Below are positions 42,509 through 50,706 of a stretch of DNA of 64,000 nt, one piece after another; positions within the stretch are counted from its first letter, which is position 1, and each line of letters starts with the position of its first letter. Made by a program: the position numbers and the translations under genes. The stretch lies in the NCBI GenBank assembly GCA_964637835.1, contig CAZWYF010000012.1:17782-81781 (forward strand), given 5' to 3'. The DNA is from Glo-17 sp964637835. Lineage in GTDB: Bacteria; Krumholzibacteriota; Krumholzibacteriia; LZORAL124-64-63. The notes under the pieces were generated by a model. It saw only the letters and a list, made by a program, of their open reading frames with translations. It made no database searches and was not told the origin of the DNA.

Positions 42509-44023
42509 GTGCCCGACGAGCATCCGCCCCGCCACCATCCCGATCCGCCCGCCGGCTCCCGCGACGAGGTCGGCCCCGACGCCTGGCTGCACTTCGTGGG
42601 CGTGGGCGGCAGCGGCATGAGCGCCCTCGCCCAGTTCCACGTCGGCCGTGGTGGTCGGGCCACCGGCAGCGACCGGGCCTTCGACCAGGGCGAGCGGGCG
42701 GAGATCCGCGCGCAGCTCGAGGCGGCGGGCGTACAGATCGTGCCCCAGGACGGACAGGTGCTGGATGCGGGCTGCGCGGCGGTGGTCACCAGCACGGCGG
42801 TGGAGAGCGCCATCGCCGACGTGGCCCGGGCCCGTGAGCTGGGGATCCCCCGACGGCACCGCTCGGAGCTGCTGGCGGTGTACGTGGCGCGGCACCAGAC
42901 CGTGGCGGTGACCGGCACCAGCGGCAAGTCCACGGTCACGGCCATGATCTGGACCATGCTGCACGGCCTCGGCGTGGATCCGCGCCTGCTCACGGGCGGG
43001 CCGGTGGCCGCCCTGCAGGCGCAGGGGCTGCTGGGCAACGCGTACGGCGGCGACCGTCCATCCGAACGCCCGGTCCTGGTGATCGAGGCCGACGAGAGCG
43101 ACGGCTCGCTGGTCCGCTACCACCCCTGGCTGGGCGTGGTCCTGAACCTGGGCCGCGACCACAAGGAGCCCGCCGAGGTGGCCGCCATGTTCAGCGAGTT
43201 CCGCCTGCACTGCGGCGGCCCCCTGGTGATCGGCGAGGACGCCAACCTGGACTTCCTGCGCCCGGGCGCGGTGACCTTCGGCCTCGGTGACCAGGCCGAC
43301 GTCCGCGCCACCGACCTGGTGCTCGGCCCGCGCAGCGTCCGCTTCCGGGTGGCGGGCGTGCCCTTCACCGTCCCGCAACCAGGTCGACATACCGTGCTGA
43401 ACGCCCTGGCCGCGGTGGCCGCGTGCCGCGAGCTGGGCCTGCCGCTGACCGGTCTCGCCGCGCCGCTGGCCGGCTTCGCCGGGGTGGCCCGGCGGTTCGT
43501 CTCCCTGGGCACGGCCGGCGGCGTGGAGGTGATCGACGACTTCGCCCACAACCCCGACAAGCTGGCCGCCGCCCTGGCCACGGCCCATGACCGCCTGCGA
43601 GGCACCGCCACCGCGACCACGGACGCCGGCGAGCTGACCGTCACCACCGGCGGCGCGGCCACCGGCCCGCGCGGCCGCGTCCTGGCAGTCTTCCAGCCCC
43701 ACGGCTACGGCCCCACCCGGTTCCTGCGCGACCAGCTCATCGCCGCCTTCGCGGAGCACCTCGCGGCCGACGACGTGCTCTGGCTGCCGGAGATCTTCTA
43801 CGCCGGCGGCACCGTCACGCGGGACATCTCCAGCGAGCATCTGGTGGCCGCCGTCGCCGCCGCCGGTCGCGACGCGCGGTTCTGCCCCCGCCGCGAGGAC
43901 CTGCCCGCGCTGGTGGCCGCCGAGGCGCGCCCCGGCGACCTGGTCCTGGTCATGGGCGCCCGCGATCCGTCATTGACGGCACTGGGACGCGCGATCCTGG
44001 CCGGCCTGGCCACCGGCGGCTGA
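42509..44023 (+). CDS. MurC-like Mur ligase
   Basis: 504 aa. N-terminal FVGVGGSGMSALAQ (UDP-sugar-binding Rossmann motif of MurC/Mpl), P-loop TGTSGKST (about 135-141), VIEADESDGSL, LNLGRDHKE and the C-terminal DDFAHNPDKLAAAL and FQPHGYGPTRF. Mur ligases join an amino acid or peptide to a carboxylate using ATP. GTG 42509 follows GGAGG by seven bases. It lies 128 bases behind the second GNAT with no terminator between, and a strong terminator follows it, so it probably belongs to the KamA operon. It may be an Mpl-like or variant MurC acting on an unusual amino acid; a housekeeping MurC would sit in a division cluster. Confidence 0.85.
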   Translation: MPDEHPPRHHPDPPAGSRDEVGPDAWLHFVGVGGSGMSALAQFHVGRGGRATGSDRAFDQGERAEIRAQLEAAGVQIVPQDGQVLDAGCAAVVTSTAVESAIADVARARELGIPRRHRSELLAVYVARHQTVAVTGTSGKSTVTAMIWTMLHGLGVDPRLLTGGPVAALQAQGLLGNAYGGDRPSERPVLVIEADESDGSLVRYHPWLGVVLNLGRDHKEPAEVAAMFSEFRLHCGGPLVIGEDANLDFLRPGAVTFGLGDQADVRATDLVLGPRSVRFRVAGVPFTVPQPGRHTVLNALAAVAACRELGLPLTGLAAPLAGFAGVARRFVSLGTAGGVEVIDDFAHNPDKLAAALATAHDRLRGTATATTDAGELTVTTGGAATGPRGRVLAVFQPHGYGPTRFLRDQLIAAFAEHLAADDVLWLPEIFYAGGTVTRDISSEHLVAAVAAAGRDARFCPRREDLPALVAAEARPGDLVLVMGARDPSLTALGRAILAGLATGG

Positions 44024-44055
44024 TCCCCCGAGCCAGGTCCGCCCCTGGTCGGGAT

Positions 44056-44100
44056 CGTCGGGCACGCCCTTGCGTTCCTGCCCGACGGGTCCTTTCTTTA
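44056..44100 (+). terminator. Rho-independent terminator of the KamA-MurC operon
   Basis: Stem cgtcgggca (44056-44064) with tgcccgacg (44079-44087), 14-base loop, then ggtcctttcttta. This is the clearest intrinsic terminator in the window and marks the end of the operon. Confidence 0.85.
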
Positions 44101-44200
44101 TCCGCCGGGAACGATTCCGATCATCCTTTGATCATGAAGACTCCAGACCGGGCTACCGGCGGCCGGTGCCGGCCACCGCTCCGTTGCCGCGAGGATCGTC

Positions 44201-44617
44201 ATGTACACCATCACCTCTCGCGCCGATCATCTGCTGGTCGAGCTGCGCGCCATCACCTGCGAGGCCGTGGCCGCGGCCACGCGCGAGCTCATGGCGCGAT
44301 CGGACTATCCCCACCGCAACGACCTCTGGGACTTCTCCGGCACGCCCGTCCTGCTCTCCCAGGAAGACCTCGCCCCGCTCATCTCGCTGGTCGCCGCCTG
44401 CTACCCCGCGGAAGCGACCCGCACGCGCACCGCCCTGGTGGTCCGGGGCGGTTTCCAGACGGCGGTGGCCGAGATGTGGTGCGCCGAGGCCCGCCGGCTG
44501 CCCTGCGAGGTCCAGGCCTTCACGTCGCGCGCGCGGGCCGAGGCCTGGCTCAGCGCACCGTGTGCGGAGCGGCGCTGGTCAGCCGATCGGGGAGCGTGGT
44601 GCCCCGACGGTCCATGA
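44201..44617 (+). CDS. Small STAS/SpoIIAA-like protein
   Basis: 138 aa, cytosolic. It begins MYTITSRADHLLVELRAITCEAVAAATRELMAR and continues LWDFSGTPVLLS, reminiscent of the SpoIIAA-like family that reads Y-x-I plus D-F. GAGGATCG precedes ATG 44201. The last 23 codons overlap the end of the convergent signalling gene (from 44550), so the C-terminus is partly shared DNA. Function unknown; a role in a partner-switch signalling step beside the GGDEF protein is only a guess. Confidence 0.55.
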   Translation: MYTITSRADHLLVELRAITCEAVAAATRELMARSDYPHRNDLWDFSGTPVLLSQEDLAPLISLVAACYPAEATRTRTALVVRGGFQTAVAEMWCAEARRLPCEVQAFTSRARAEAWLSAPCAERRWSADRGAWCPDGP

Positions 44618-45563
44618 ACAGGTTGCTGCCCGCCACCTGCTTGGCCATGTGCTTGACCTCGGCGCAGACGCTGGCCACCTCGAGATAGCGCGTGAACCGG
44701 TAGTGCCGCAGGCGCACGCCCCCCATGGACAGCGAGACCAGCGGATACTGCACCGGGTTGCCCTGCCGGTCGGTGGTGTCGATGGAGCCGCGCCGGGCGT
44801 CCTCGTCGCTGTAGAAGGCGGGCGCCCCCAGGTCGAACTGCTTGAGCACCTGCTCGGCCAGGGCCTCCGCCTCGCCGGCGTCGGTCATGATCACGAAGTC
44901 GTCGCCGCCCACGTGACCCAGGAAGGCCTCCCCGTGGCAGACCGTGCGGATGGCCGTCTGCAGGGTCTCGGCGGTGAAGAGCAGGAGATCGTCGCCTTCG
45001 CTGAAGCCGTACTTGTCGTTGTAGGCCTTGAAGTTGTCGAGGTCGGCATAGAGGACGGTCTTGTCCAGGCCCTGCTCGACGGCCTCCTGGATCTTGGCCA
45101 CGATGCTGTTGTTGCCCGGCAGGTGGGTCAGCGGGTTGGCGTCGATGGCCACGTCCTCGAGCCGGGCCACCTCCTGCAGCAGGTGGTAGAGCCGGATGTG
45201 GGTGCGCACCCGGGCGAGGAACTCGCTCAGATGGCAGGGCTTGCTGATGTAGTCCACGCCGCCGGCGGCGTAGCCGCGGTCGATGTCCTCGCTGGTGGGC
45301 TCGGCGGTGACGAAGATCACCGGCACGTTGATCAGCCGGGCGTCCTGCTTGAGATGCTCGCAGAGGGCGAAGCCGTCCATGGTCTGCATCTTGGCGGCGA
45401 TGAGGAAGAGGTCGGGGACGTCCGCCTCCACCAGCAGGAGCGCTTCCTCGCCGTTGCTGGCGGTGACCACGTCCCAGCCGTGGGCGCGCAGCGTCGCGGC
45501 GTGGATCCGCAGATCCTGCTCCGCATCGTCGACGATGAAGATCCTGGCCTTGCTCTCGACCAC
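44550..45563 (-). CDS. Receiver-GGDEF protein with altered phospho-acceptor
   Basis: 337 aa: receiver domain (about 5-125), then a GGDEF-type domain (about 155-300). The receiver keeps the acidic pair (FIVDDAEQD), Thr in VTAEP and Lys in YISKP. The spot for the phosphorylated Asp reads FLIAAKMQTMDGF, with Ala instead of Asp. The cyclase signature is GGDDF, not GGDEF/GGEEF. Normal phospho-activation is thus unlikely, and c-di-GMP synthesis is uncertain. Start GTG 45563 (VVESKARIFIVDD) has GGGAGG ten bases ahead; an upstream ATG at 45614 lacks a site. Confidence 0.8.
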   Translation of the reverse strand: MVESKARIFIVDDAEQDLRIHAATLRAHGWDVVTASNGEEALLLVEADVPDLFLIAAKMQTMDGFALCEHLKQDARLINVPVIFVTAEPTSEDIDRGYAAGGVDYISKPCHLSEFLARVRTHIRLYHLLQEVARLEDVAIDANPLTHLPGNNSIVAKIQEAVEQGLDKTVLYADLDNFKAYNDKYGFSEGDDLLLFTAETLQTAIRTVCHGEAFLGHVGGDDFVIMTDAGEAEALAEQVLKQFDLGAPAFYSDEDARRGSIDTTDRQGNPVQYPLVSLSMGGVRLRHYRFTRYLEVASVCAEVKHMAKQVAGSNLFMDRRGTTLPDRLTSAAPHTVR

Positions 45564-45621
45564 GGTGCGCCAGCCTCCCGGCGGTCTGGGTCCGTCCAGC
45601 GGACGCCGCCACACCCGGATA

Positions 45622-45662
45622 CGGTGCGGCTCCTGACCCGAACATCGGCAGGAGCCGCACCG
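45622..45662 (-). terminator. Hairpin after the membrane-protein gene
   Basis: A perfect 14-bp stem (45622-45635 with 45649-45662), 13-base loop, between the stop at 45685 and the GTG at 45563, both on the minus strand. No U-run follows, so it may act as a terminator or as a block to RNA decay. Confidence 0.6.
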
Positions 45663-45684
45663 TCATTGAGGGAATTTCCCGGGC

Positions 45685-46356
45685 TCAGGCGGCCGGACCG
45701 CCGCGATCGCCGGCGCCGGCGCCCTCGCCGCCCCGGTTCGCGCTGGCGGATTCCTGGCGCGACCGGTAGAGCAGCCAGAGGCCGAGGGCCACCAGCAGCA
45801 GCGGCCACCAGTCCTCCAGCCAGTCCAGGCGCAGGTCGAAGCCCGTGCGCAGGACCAGGATCACGCCGAGCACCACGAGGATCAGGCCGCCAGTGCGGGA
45901 CCCGCCCACCGCCGGGAGCGTCAGGTCGCTGGGCAGCGGCTCCTCGCCGTAGCCGTCGAGCGCCAGGTTCACGGCCTGGGCGCGGCGGGCGCCATCGATG
46001 ATCCCGTAGAGCCACACGAAGCCGAGCATGATCGCGAAGAAGGGCTCGAGCCCGTCGATCTCGCCACTGGCGAGCAGCGTGATCACGCCGGCGAAGGTGG
46101 CCGCCAGGACCATGCCCACCTGGTAGTAGCCCACGTAGATCTGACCGAGGCCGGGCAGGATCCCGGACAGGAAGCCGGCCAGGAAGGGCACCTTGTAGGG
46201 CAGGTCCCGGCGTCGGCCATCGCGGTCGCGCGGAGGCACCGGGCGCGGAGGGGCCTGGCCGGGAGGGGCCTGGCCGGGAGGGGCCTGGCCGGGAGCGGCC
46301 GACGGCCCCCCGGTGGGCTGGCCGTGGTACTGGTCGTGGTACTGATCGTTCTGCAT
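45685..46356 (-). CDS. Small multi-span membrane protein with Pro/Gly/Gln-rich N-terminus
   Basis: 223 aa. The first 50 residues are soluble and low-complexity, with a threefold PGQAP repeat coded by a 15-bp tandem repeat. Then FLAGFLSGILPGLGQIYVGYYQVGMVLA, typical of TM2-like small membrane proteins (G-x-G-Q-x-Y-x-G), two more membrane segments and, after a polar loop, a hydrophobic pair ending in YRSR like the LiaI/LiaF transmembrane region (DUF5668). Start ATG 46356 after GGAAGGAG. It is downstream of the sigma/anti-sigma pair and may share its transcript. Confidence 0.75.
   Translation of the reverse strand: MQNDQYHDQYHGQPTGGPSAAPGQAPPGQAPPGQAPPRPVPPRDRDGRRRDLPYKVPFLAGFLSGILPGLGQIYVGYYQVGMVLAATFAGVITLLASGEIDGLEPFFAIMLGFVWLYGIIDGARRAQAVNLALDGYGEEPLPSDLTLPAVGGSRTGGLILVVLGVILVLRTGFDLRLDWLEDWWPLLLVALGLWLLYRSRQESASANRGGEGAGAGDRGGPAA
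46246..46300. repeat. 15-bp tandem repeat in coding sequence
   Basis: Unit gggaggggcctggcc: about three copies (46246-46260 with one change, 46261-46275, 46276-46290) plus a partial fourth. It keeps the reading frame and codes a PGQAP repeat. Confidence 0.85.
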
Positions 46357-46414
46357 GACGCGTTCTCCTTCCAGGGGCGGCCGCGGCCGCCGGATGGCCC
46401 TTCGGCGGGCCGGG

Positions 46415-47227
46415 CTAGCGTGGGGCGCGGTCCGTCCGCGGACCCGGCGCCGGGGATTCCTGGTCTCGGGCTTCTCGTGCGGCTGCGCCGCCGCGCCGCT
46501 CCTCGGACATCAGTTCGCTCGCCAGGCGCCACCAAGAGCGCACCAGCGTGATCACCTCCTGCGCCCGCCGTTCCGTGCGCCGGACGAGGGGCAGCAACTC
46601 GTCCTGGCCCTGCTGCAGGGCGCCCTCGCCCAGCCGCTCCACGGCGACCACGAGCTCGGGAACCGCGCCGGCGCCGGCGCGCACCATGCGGTCGGCACGC
46701 TCGGGCACGCCGTCCGGGGCCAGCGGGCCCCAGACCAGCAGGGCCAGCAGCGTGGCCACCGTCCAGGCCGCTTCCAGCGCGAAGCGAGGGCGCTGCCAGG
46801 CGCGGCGCGCGCGGTCGGTCGCCGCCAGCGCCACGCGCTCCAGCAGACCGGGCCGCGGCGCCATCTCCGGGCGCCGGGGCGTGGCCGGTCGCGGACCGGC
46901 GGCCTCGGGGACCGGTTGCGAGCCGGCCGTCCGGGCCAGGACGCGGGCAGTGAATGCCGGCCCCGGCTCCCGTTCCGCCAGCCCGGGCAGCAGCGGCTGC
47001 AACCGGTCCAGGATCAGCGCCAGCTCGCGGCAGCCCGCGCAGCGCTCCAGGTGGGTGTCCAGCAGTTCGGTCTCCGCCGCATCCAGCGCACCATCCCAGC
47101 GCGCGCCGAGCAGCTGCCCGGCCCGGTCGCAGGCGCGCCCGCTGGTGCGCTCGAGGATCCGCCGGGTGAGGTCCGGATCCCGGAAGCGCCGGGTGCGGTC
47201 GCGGGGGTCGAAGGGATTGCCGTTCAC
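46415..47227 (-). CDS. Anti-sigma factor with zinc-finger (zf-HC2) domain
   Basis: 270 aa. The N-terminal motif HLERCAGCREL is the H-x3-C-x2-C of ZAS anti-sigma factors, followed by a Pro/Arg-rich linker, one membrane span (about 155-175, WTVATLLALLVWGPLA) and an outside C-terminal domain of about 80 residues. GTG 47227 overlaps the sigma stop (GTGA), the usual coupling. It would hold the ECF sigma factor at the membrane and release it on a signal sensed outside. The signal is unknown. Confidence 0.85.
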   Translation of the reverse strand: MNGNPFDPRDRTRRFRDPDLTRRILERTSGRACDRAGQLLGARWDGALDAAETELLDTHLERCAGCRELALILDRLQPLLPGLAEREPGPAFTARVLARTAGSQPVPEAAGPRPATPRRPEMAPRPGLLERVALAATDRARRAWQRPRFALEAAWTVATLLALLVWGPLAPDGVPERADRMVRAGAGAVPELVVAVERLGEGALQQGQDELLPLVRRTERRAQEVITLVRSWWRLASELMSEERRGGAAAREARDQESPAPGPRTDRAPR

Positions 47228-47802
47228 GACGTCGCCTCCGCCTCGGGGCCCGGCCCGATGAGCCGGCCCACCACGCTCGCCAGTTCCACCCGCGCCCGGC
47301 TGCACCGCGACTTCACGGTGCCCAGGGGCAGGTCGAGCATCTCGGCCATGTCCTCGAGGGACAGCTCCTGGATGTCCTTGAGCAGGATCGCCTCCCGGTT
47401 GATGGGGGTCAGCTCCTGCAGGGCCTGCTCGAGGATGTCGCGCTGCTCGTCGCGGACCAGCTGCCGGTCGGCCGCGTCGGCGCGCGGGTCGGCCAGGCCG
47501 CCCAGCTCCTCGGCCGGCACGTCCTGCGCCGGCGGCCGCGCCTTGCGGCGCCGCAGGTGATCGAGGCAGGCGTTGCGGGCGATGCTCAGCACCCAGGCCG
47601 CCAGCCGGTCGGGATCGCGGCAGCTGTCCAGCCGCCGCCAGATCCGCACGAACACCTCCTGCGCCACGTCCAGGGCCTCCTCCTCGCTGCCGGTGTACCC
47701 GAAGGCGACGCTGCACACCCGCGCCTGGAAACGGACCACGAGGGCCTCCCAGGCCAGCTCGTCGCCGTCGCGGCAGCGCTCGTACAGGGTGCGGTCGTCC
47801 AT
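47224..47802 (-). CDS. ECF-family RNA polymerase sigma factor
   Basis: 192 aa. Region 2: YTGSEEEALDVAQEVFVRIWRRLDSCRD, then AWVLSIARNACLDHLRRRKAR. Region 4: LTPINREAILLKDIQELSLEDMAEMLDLPLGTVKSRCSRARVEL. Length fits RpoE-like ECF factors. Start ATG 47802. Coupled to its membrane anti-sigma. The divergent DUF5916 gene next to it is a candidate target: its upstream region holds an ECF-like promoter pattern with an inverted repeat in the spacer. Confidence 0.92.
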   Translation of the reverse strand: MDDRTLYERCRDGDELAWEALVVRFQARVCSVAFGYTGSEEEALDVAQEVFVRIWRRLDSCRDPDRLAAWVLSIARNACLDHLRRRKARPPAQDVPAEELGGLADPRADAADRQLVRDEQRDILEQALQELTPINREAILLKDIQELSLEDMAEMLDLPLGTVKSRCSRARVELASVVGRLIGPGPEAEATS

Positions 47803-47899
47803 GCCTCGGTCTCGCCTTCGCAGCGGGTGCTCACCGATCGTTCACCACGGAGACGCATGCAGTCTGCGCCAGGTTCGGTGGAAATCGCAGAAAATCTTT

Positions 47900-47925
47900 G
47901 CAACCCGGTGGGAATCTTCCCGTAT
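47900..47925 (+). promoter_or_regulatory. Candidate ECF-type promoter before the DUF5916 gene
   Basis: GCAACC (47900-47905), 15 bases, CGTAT (47921-47925), similar to ECF promoters of the form GGAAC-N16-CGTC. The spacer holds the inverted repeat GGGAA-TC-TTCCC. A weak pattern match, supported mainly by its place between the sigma gene and a divergent gene. Confidence 0.25.
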
Positions 47926-48002
47926 TTGCGGGGTCACGACCTCGCCCCGGGTCGTCACTCGCTCGAGGCGCCCGCCTGCTCCACTGGAGAGGTTTCCCCA
48001 GC

Positions 48003-50555
48003 GTGCTCAGGATGCGCTTCGCCTGCTTGTCGCTCGCGGTGGTCGGTTTGACGGCCGGGACCGCCCCGGCCGCCTGGGAGGCGCATTTCGCGCCCGAGGG
48101 GACCGGTCCGCTCTTCCCCGACCACGCCGACGGTCGTCTCCAGGACCGGCCCAGCCTCGCCGCCTGCCCCCTGGCCCCCGCCGAGCCCGTGGTGGTGGAC
48201 GGCCGCCTGGACGATCCCGTCTGGGCCCGTGCCGAGGCCGGCTTCGGTTTCGTGCAGCACGACCCCGAGCGCCGCGGCCGCGCCGTGGTGCCCACGGTCT
48301 TCAAGGTGGCCTACGACCGGGACGCCCTCTACGTGGCCGTGGCCTGCTGGGAGGACGACATGGCCCGGGTGTCCCGCCGTCTCGCCCGGCGCGACGACAT
48401 CGCCAGCAGCGATTTCGTCAGCTTCTACCTCGACCCCTACCACGACCGCCTCACCGGCTACAACTTCCGCGTCACCGCCGATGGCGTGAAGGCCGACCAC
48501 TACCTCTTCGACGACACCAGCCGCGACCCCGACTGGAACGCGGTCTGGGACGCCGAGACCACCGAGGACCAGCATGGCTGGTACCTGGAGATGCGCATCC
48601 CCTTCCAGGCCCTGCGCTTCCGCCCCGAGACGGAGATGACCTGGGGCCTGCAGATCTACCGCTGGCTCCACGGCCGCGCCCAGGACACCGGCTGGGCCAC
48701 CTGGGATCGCGAGATGTCCGGATTCGTCAGCCGCTGGGGTACCCTCACCGGCCTGCGCGGCATCGGCAACCCCCGCGCCCTCGAGGTGACCCCGTACGTG
48801 GCCGGCGGCCTGACCGACCCCGCCGACCCGGGCGACCGCCGCGAGAGCCTGGAGCGCTACTTCAACTGGGGCGCGGACCTGAAGTACAACCTCACCAGCG
48901 CGCTCACGGCCCAGGCCACCTTCCAGCCGGATTTCGGCCAGGTGGAGGCCGACCCCGCCCTGCTCAACCTCTCACCCTTCGAGACCTTCTTCGCCGAGAA
49001 GCGCCCGTTCTTCGTGGAGGGCAACCGCTTCTTCGAGCACCCGGACTTCAACCTGTTCTACTCCCGGCGCATCGGCACCGGCGAGCCCGGCAGCCGCATC
49101 CGCGCCGCCGGCAAGCTCACCGGCAAGCTGGGCGGTCGCACCTCGGTGGCCGTGCTCGGCGCGTTGACCGACGTCACGCACCCCGAGCAGGTCCACAACC
49201 CCTTCGCGGACAGCGAGCACGCCACTGGCTACGCCGTGGCCCGCCTGGAGCAGGACCTGGCCGGCGGCGCCCACCGCCTCGGCATCATGGGCACCTCGGT
49301 GGCCCGCGAGAACGGCGGCCTGGACTCTCCGTCGGGACGCCGCGACGCCGCCAGTGGCGGCGTGGACTGGGACCTCACCTTCGTCGACAGGACCTACGCG
49401 GTGCGCGGCAGCGTGGTCGGCACCATGCTCGATCCGGGAGGCGCGGAGCGCAGCGGCACGGCCGGCGACCTGGAACTGGTCAAGCAGGCCGGCGTCTGGC
49501 GCGGCGGCCTCTCCGGCCGCTGGGAGAGCGATCGTTTCGATCCCAACGACCTCGGCTTCCTCCAGGCCAACGACGAGATCCGGACCCGCACCTGGCTGCA
49601 GTACCGCTACTCGGCCGACGGCGCCGAGAGCCTGATGAAGACCTCCAACCAGTACGTCAACGCCTGGCGGACCTGGCTCCATGGCGACCAGCGCCACGTG
49701 AGCGAGGCCACCGGCGAGGAGGTCTGGGCCCACGGCGAGGGTCGTCCCAGCGGCGCGGGCGTCTACCTCGAGAGCTACAACCAGACCCACGGCAACTGGG
49801 AGCTGCAGGGCTGGGCGGAGTTCGGCGCCCCCGGCGTCTCGAAGTACAGCACGCGCTTCTTCGGCGGGCGTCGCGGCCCGCTCATGGAGACGGTGGCCTA
49901 CGAACGGCTGGGAATGCGGGTCCAGACCGACTGGACCCGCAGCCGGCGCCACACCTGGCGCGTCGGCCACACCGGCGACGCCGCCGGCAGCTCCACCTGG
50001 GACCTCCGCTACGGCATCCGCACCGACGTGGGCCGGCGGCTGACCGCCAGCCTGGACCTGCGCTACGAGGACCGCCTGGCAGACGCCCAGTGGCTGGTCA
50101 ACCTGGCCGATCCGGCGGGCCTGGACGGCGTGGCCTACGTGTTCGCCGAACTGGACCAGCAGACGCTGGATGTGACCCTGCGCACCAGCTGGTTCTTCGA
50201 TCGCGACACCTCCCTCGAGCTCTACGCCCAGCCCTACCTGACCACCGGCCGGTACTCCCGCCCCCGGCGCCTCGCCACGCCGGACAGCCGCGACCTGCGG
50301 CCCTACGACCTGGACACCGCGCCCTACGACTTCGACTTCGCCGCCCTGAACCTCAACCTGGTCTGGCGCTGGGAGTACCGGCCGGGCTCCACGCTGTTCC
50401 TGGTCTGGACCCATGGCCGCGAGGGCTACCTCGCGCGCGACGACACGCCGGGCGACGAGCGCCTCTGGCTCGGCGACCTGGCCCCGGACCTCCTGTGGAA
50501 CCAGGAGCCGACCAACACGGTACTGGTCAAGCTCAACGCCTGGTTCTCGCTCTGA
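48003..50555 (+). CDS. DUF5916 outer-membrane protein with CBM9-like N-terminal domain
   Basis: 850 aa. Signal peptide MRFACLSLAVVGLTAGTAPAA. Then a CBM9-like domain (VVVDGRLDDPVWARAE ... VAYDRDALYVAVACWEDD) and the DUF5916 barrel, recognised by QATFQPDFGQVEADPALLNLSPFETFFAEKRPFFVEGNRFF and FYSRRIG. It ends in a run of paired strands with the closing LNAWFSL. Such proteins are common in Bacteroidota and related phyla; their substrate is unknown, probably saccharide. GTG 48003 has GGAGAGG ten bases ahead; ATG 48012 is an alternative with little spacing. Divergent from the ECF sigma gene. Confidence 0.87.
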   Translation: MLRMRFACLSLAVVGLTAGTAPAAWEAHFAPEGTGPLFPDHADGRLQDRPSLAACPLAPAEPVVVDGRLDDPVWARAEAGFGFVQHDPERRGRAVVPTVFKVAYDRDALYVAVACWEDDMARVSRRLARRDDIASSDFVSFYLDPYHDRLTGYNFRVTADGVKADHYLFDDTSRDPDWNAVWDAETTEDQHGWYLEMRIPFQALRFRPETEMTWGLQIYRWLHGRAQDTGWATWDREMSGFVSRWGTLTGLRGIGNPRALEVTPYVAGGLTDPADPGDRRESLERYFNWGADLKYNLTSALTAQATFQPDFGQVEADPALLNLSPFETFFAEKRPFFVEGNRFFEHPDFNLFYSRRIGTGEPGSRIRAAGKLTGKLGGRTSVAVLGALTDVTHPEQVHNPFADSEHATGYAVARLEQDLAGGAHRLGIMGTSVARENGGLDSPSGRRDAASGGVDWDLTFVDRTYAVRGSVVGTMLDPGGAERSGTAGDLELVKQAGVWRGGLSGRWESDRFDPNDLGFLQANDEIRTRTWLQYRYSADGAESLMKTSNQYVNAWRTWLHGDQRHVSEATGEEVWAHGEGRPSGAGVYLESYNQTHGNWELQGWAEFGAPGVSKYSTRFFGGRRGPLMETVAYERLGMRVQTDWTRSRRHTWRVGHTGDAAGSSTWDLRYGIRTDVGRRLTASLDLRYEDRLADAQWLVNLADPAGLDGVAYVFAELDQQTLDVTLRTSWFFDRDTSLELYAQPYLTTGRYSRPRRLATPDSRDLRPYDLDTAPYDFDFAALNLNLVWRWEYRPGSTLFLVWTHGREGYLARDDTPGDERLWLGDLAPDLLWNQEPTNTVLVKLNAWFSL

Positions 50556-50595
50556 GCGTGGTCGCGCCCGCGGGCGCCCGGCCGCCGCGCGGCCC

Positions 50596-50646
50596 GGCGA
50601 CCACGCGACCCTGGCGACCACGGGACCCTGGCGACCACGCGGTCTT
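50596..50646. repeat. 17-bp intergenic tandem repeat
   Basis: Three copies of ggcgaccacgcgaccct (50596-50612, 50613-50629, 50630-50646; the last diverges at its end), between the DUF5916 gene and the deacetylase-like gene. No role is evident; it could bind a regulator of the next gene or be simple slippage. Confidence 0.75.
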
Positions 50647-50706
50647 GACGACGGCGACGGATCTCTCCAGACTCCGCCACGGAGGCCGCCCACCCGGCGA
50701 GACGCC

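Noticed and set aside
42509..44023. Naming the Mur ligase murC
   Set aside because: MurC and Mpl share the visible motifs and the context is not a cell-division cluster, so no symbol was given.
46246..46300. CRISPR-like repeat
   Set aside because: Units are adjacent without spacers and in frame within a gene.
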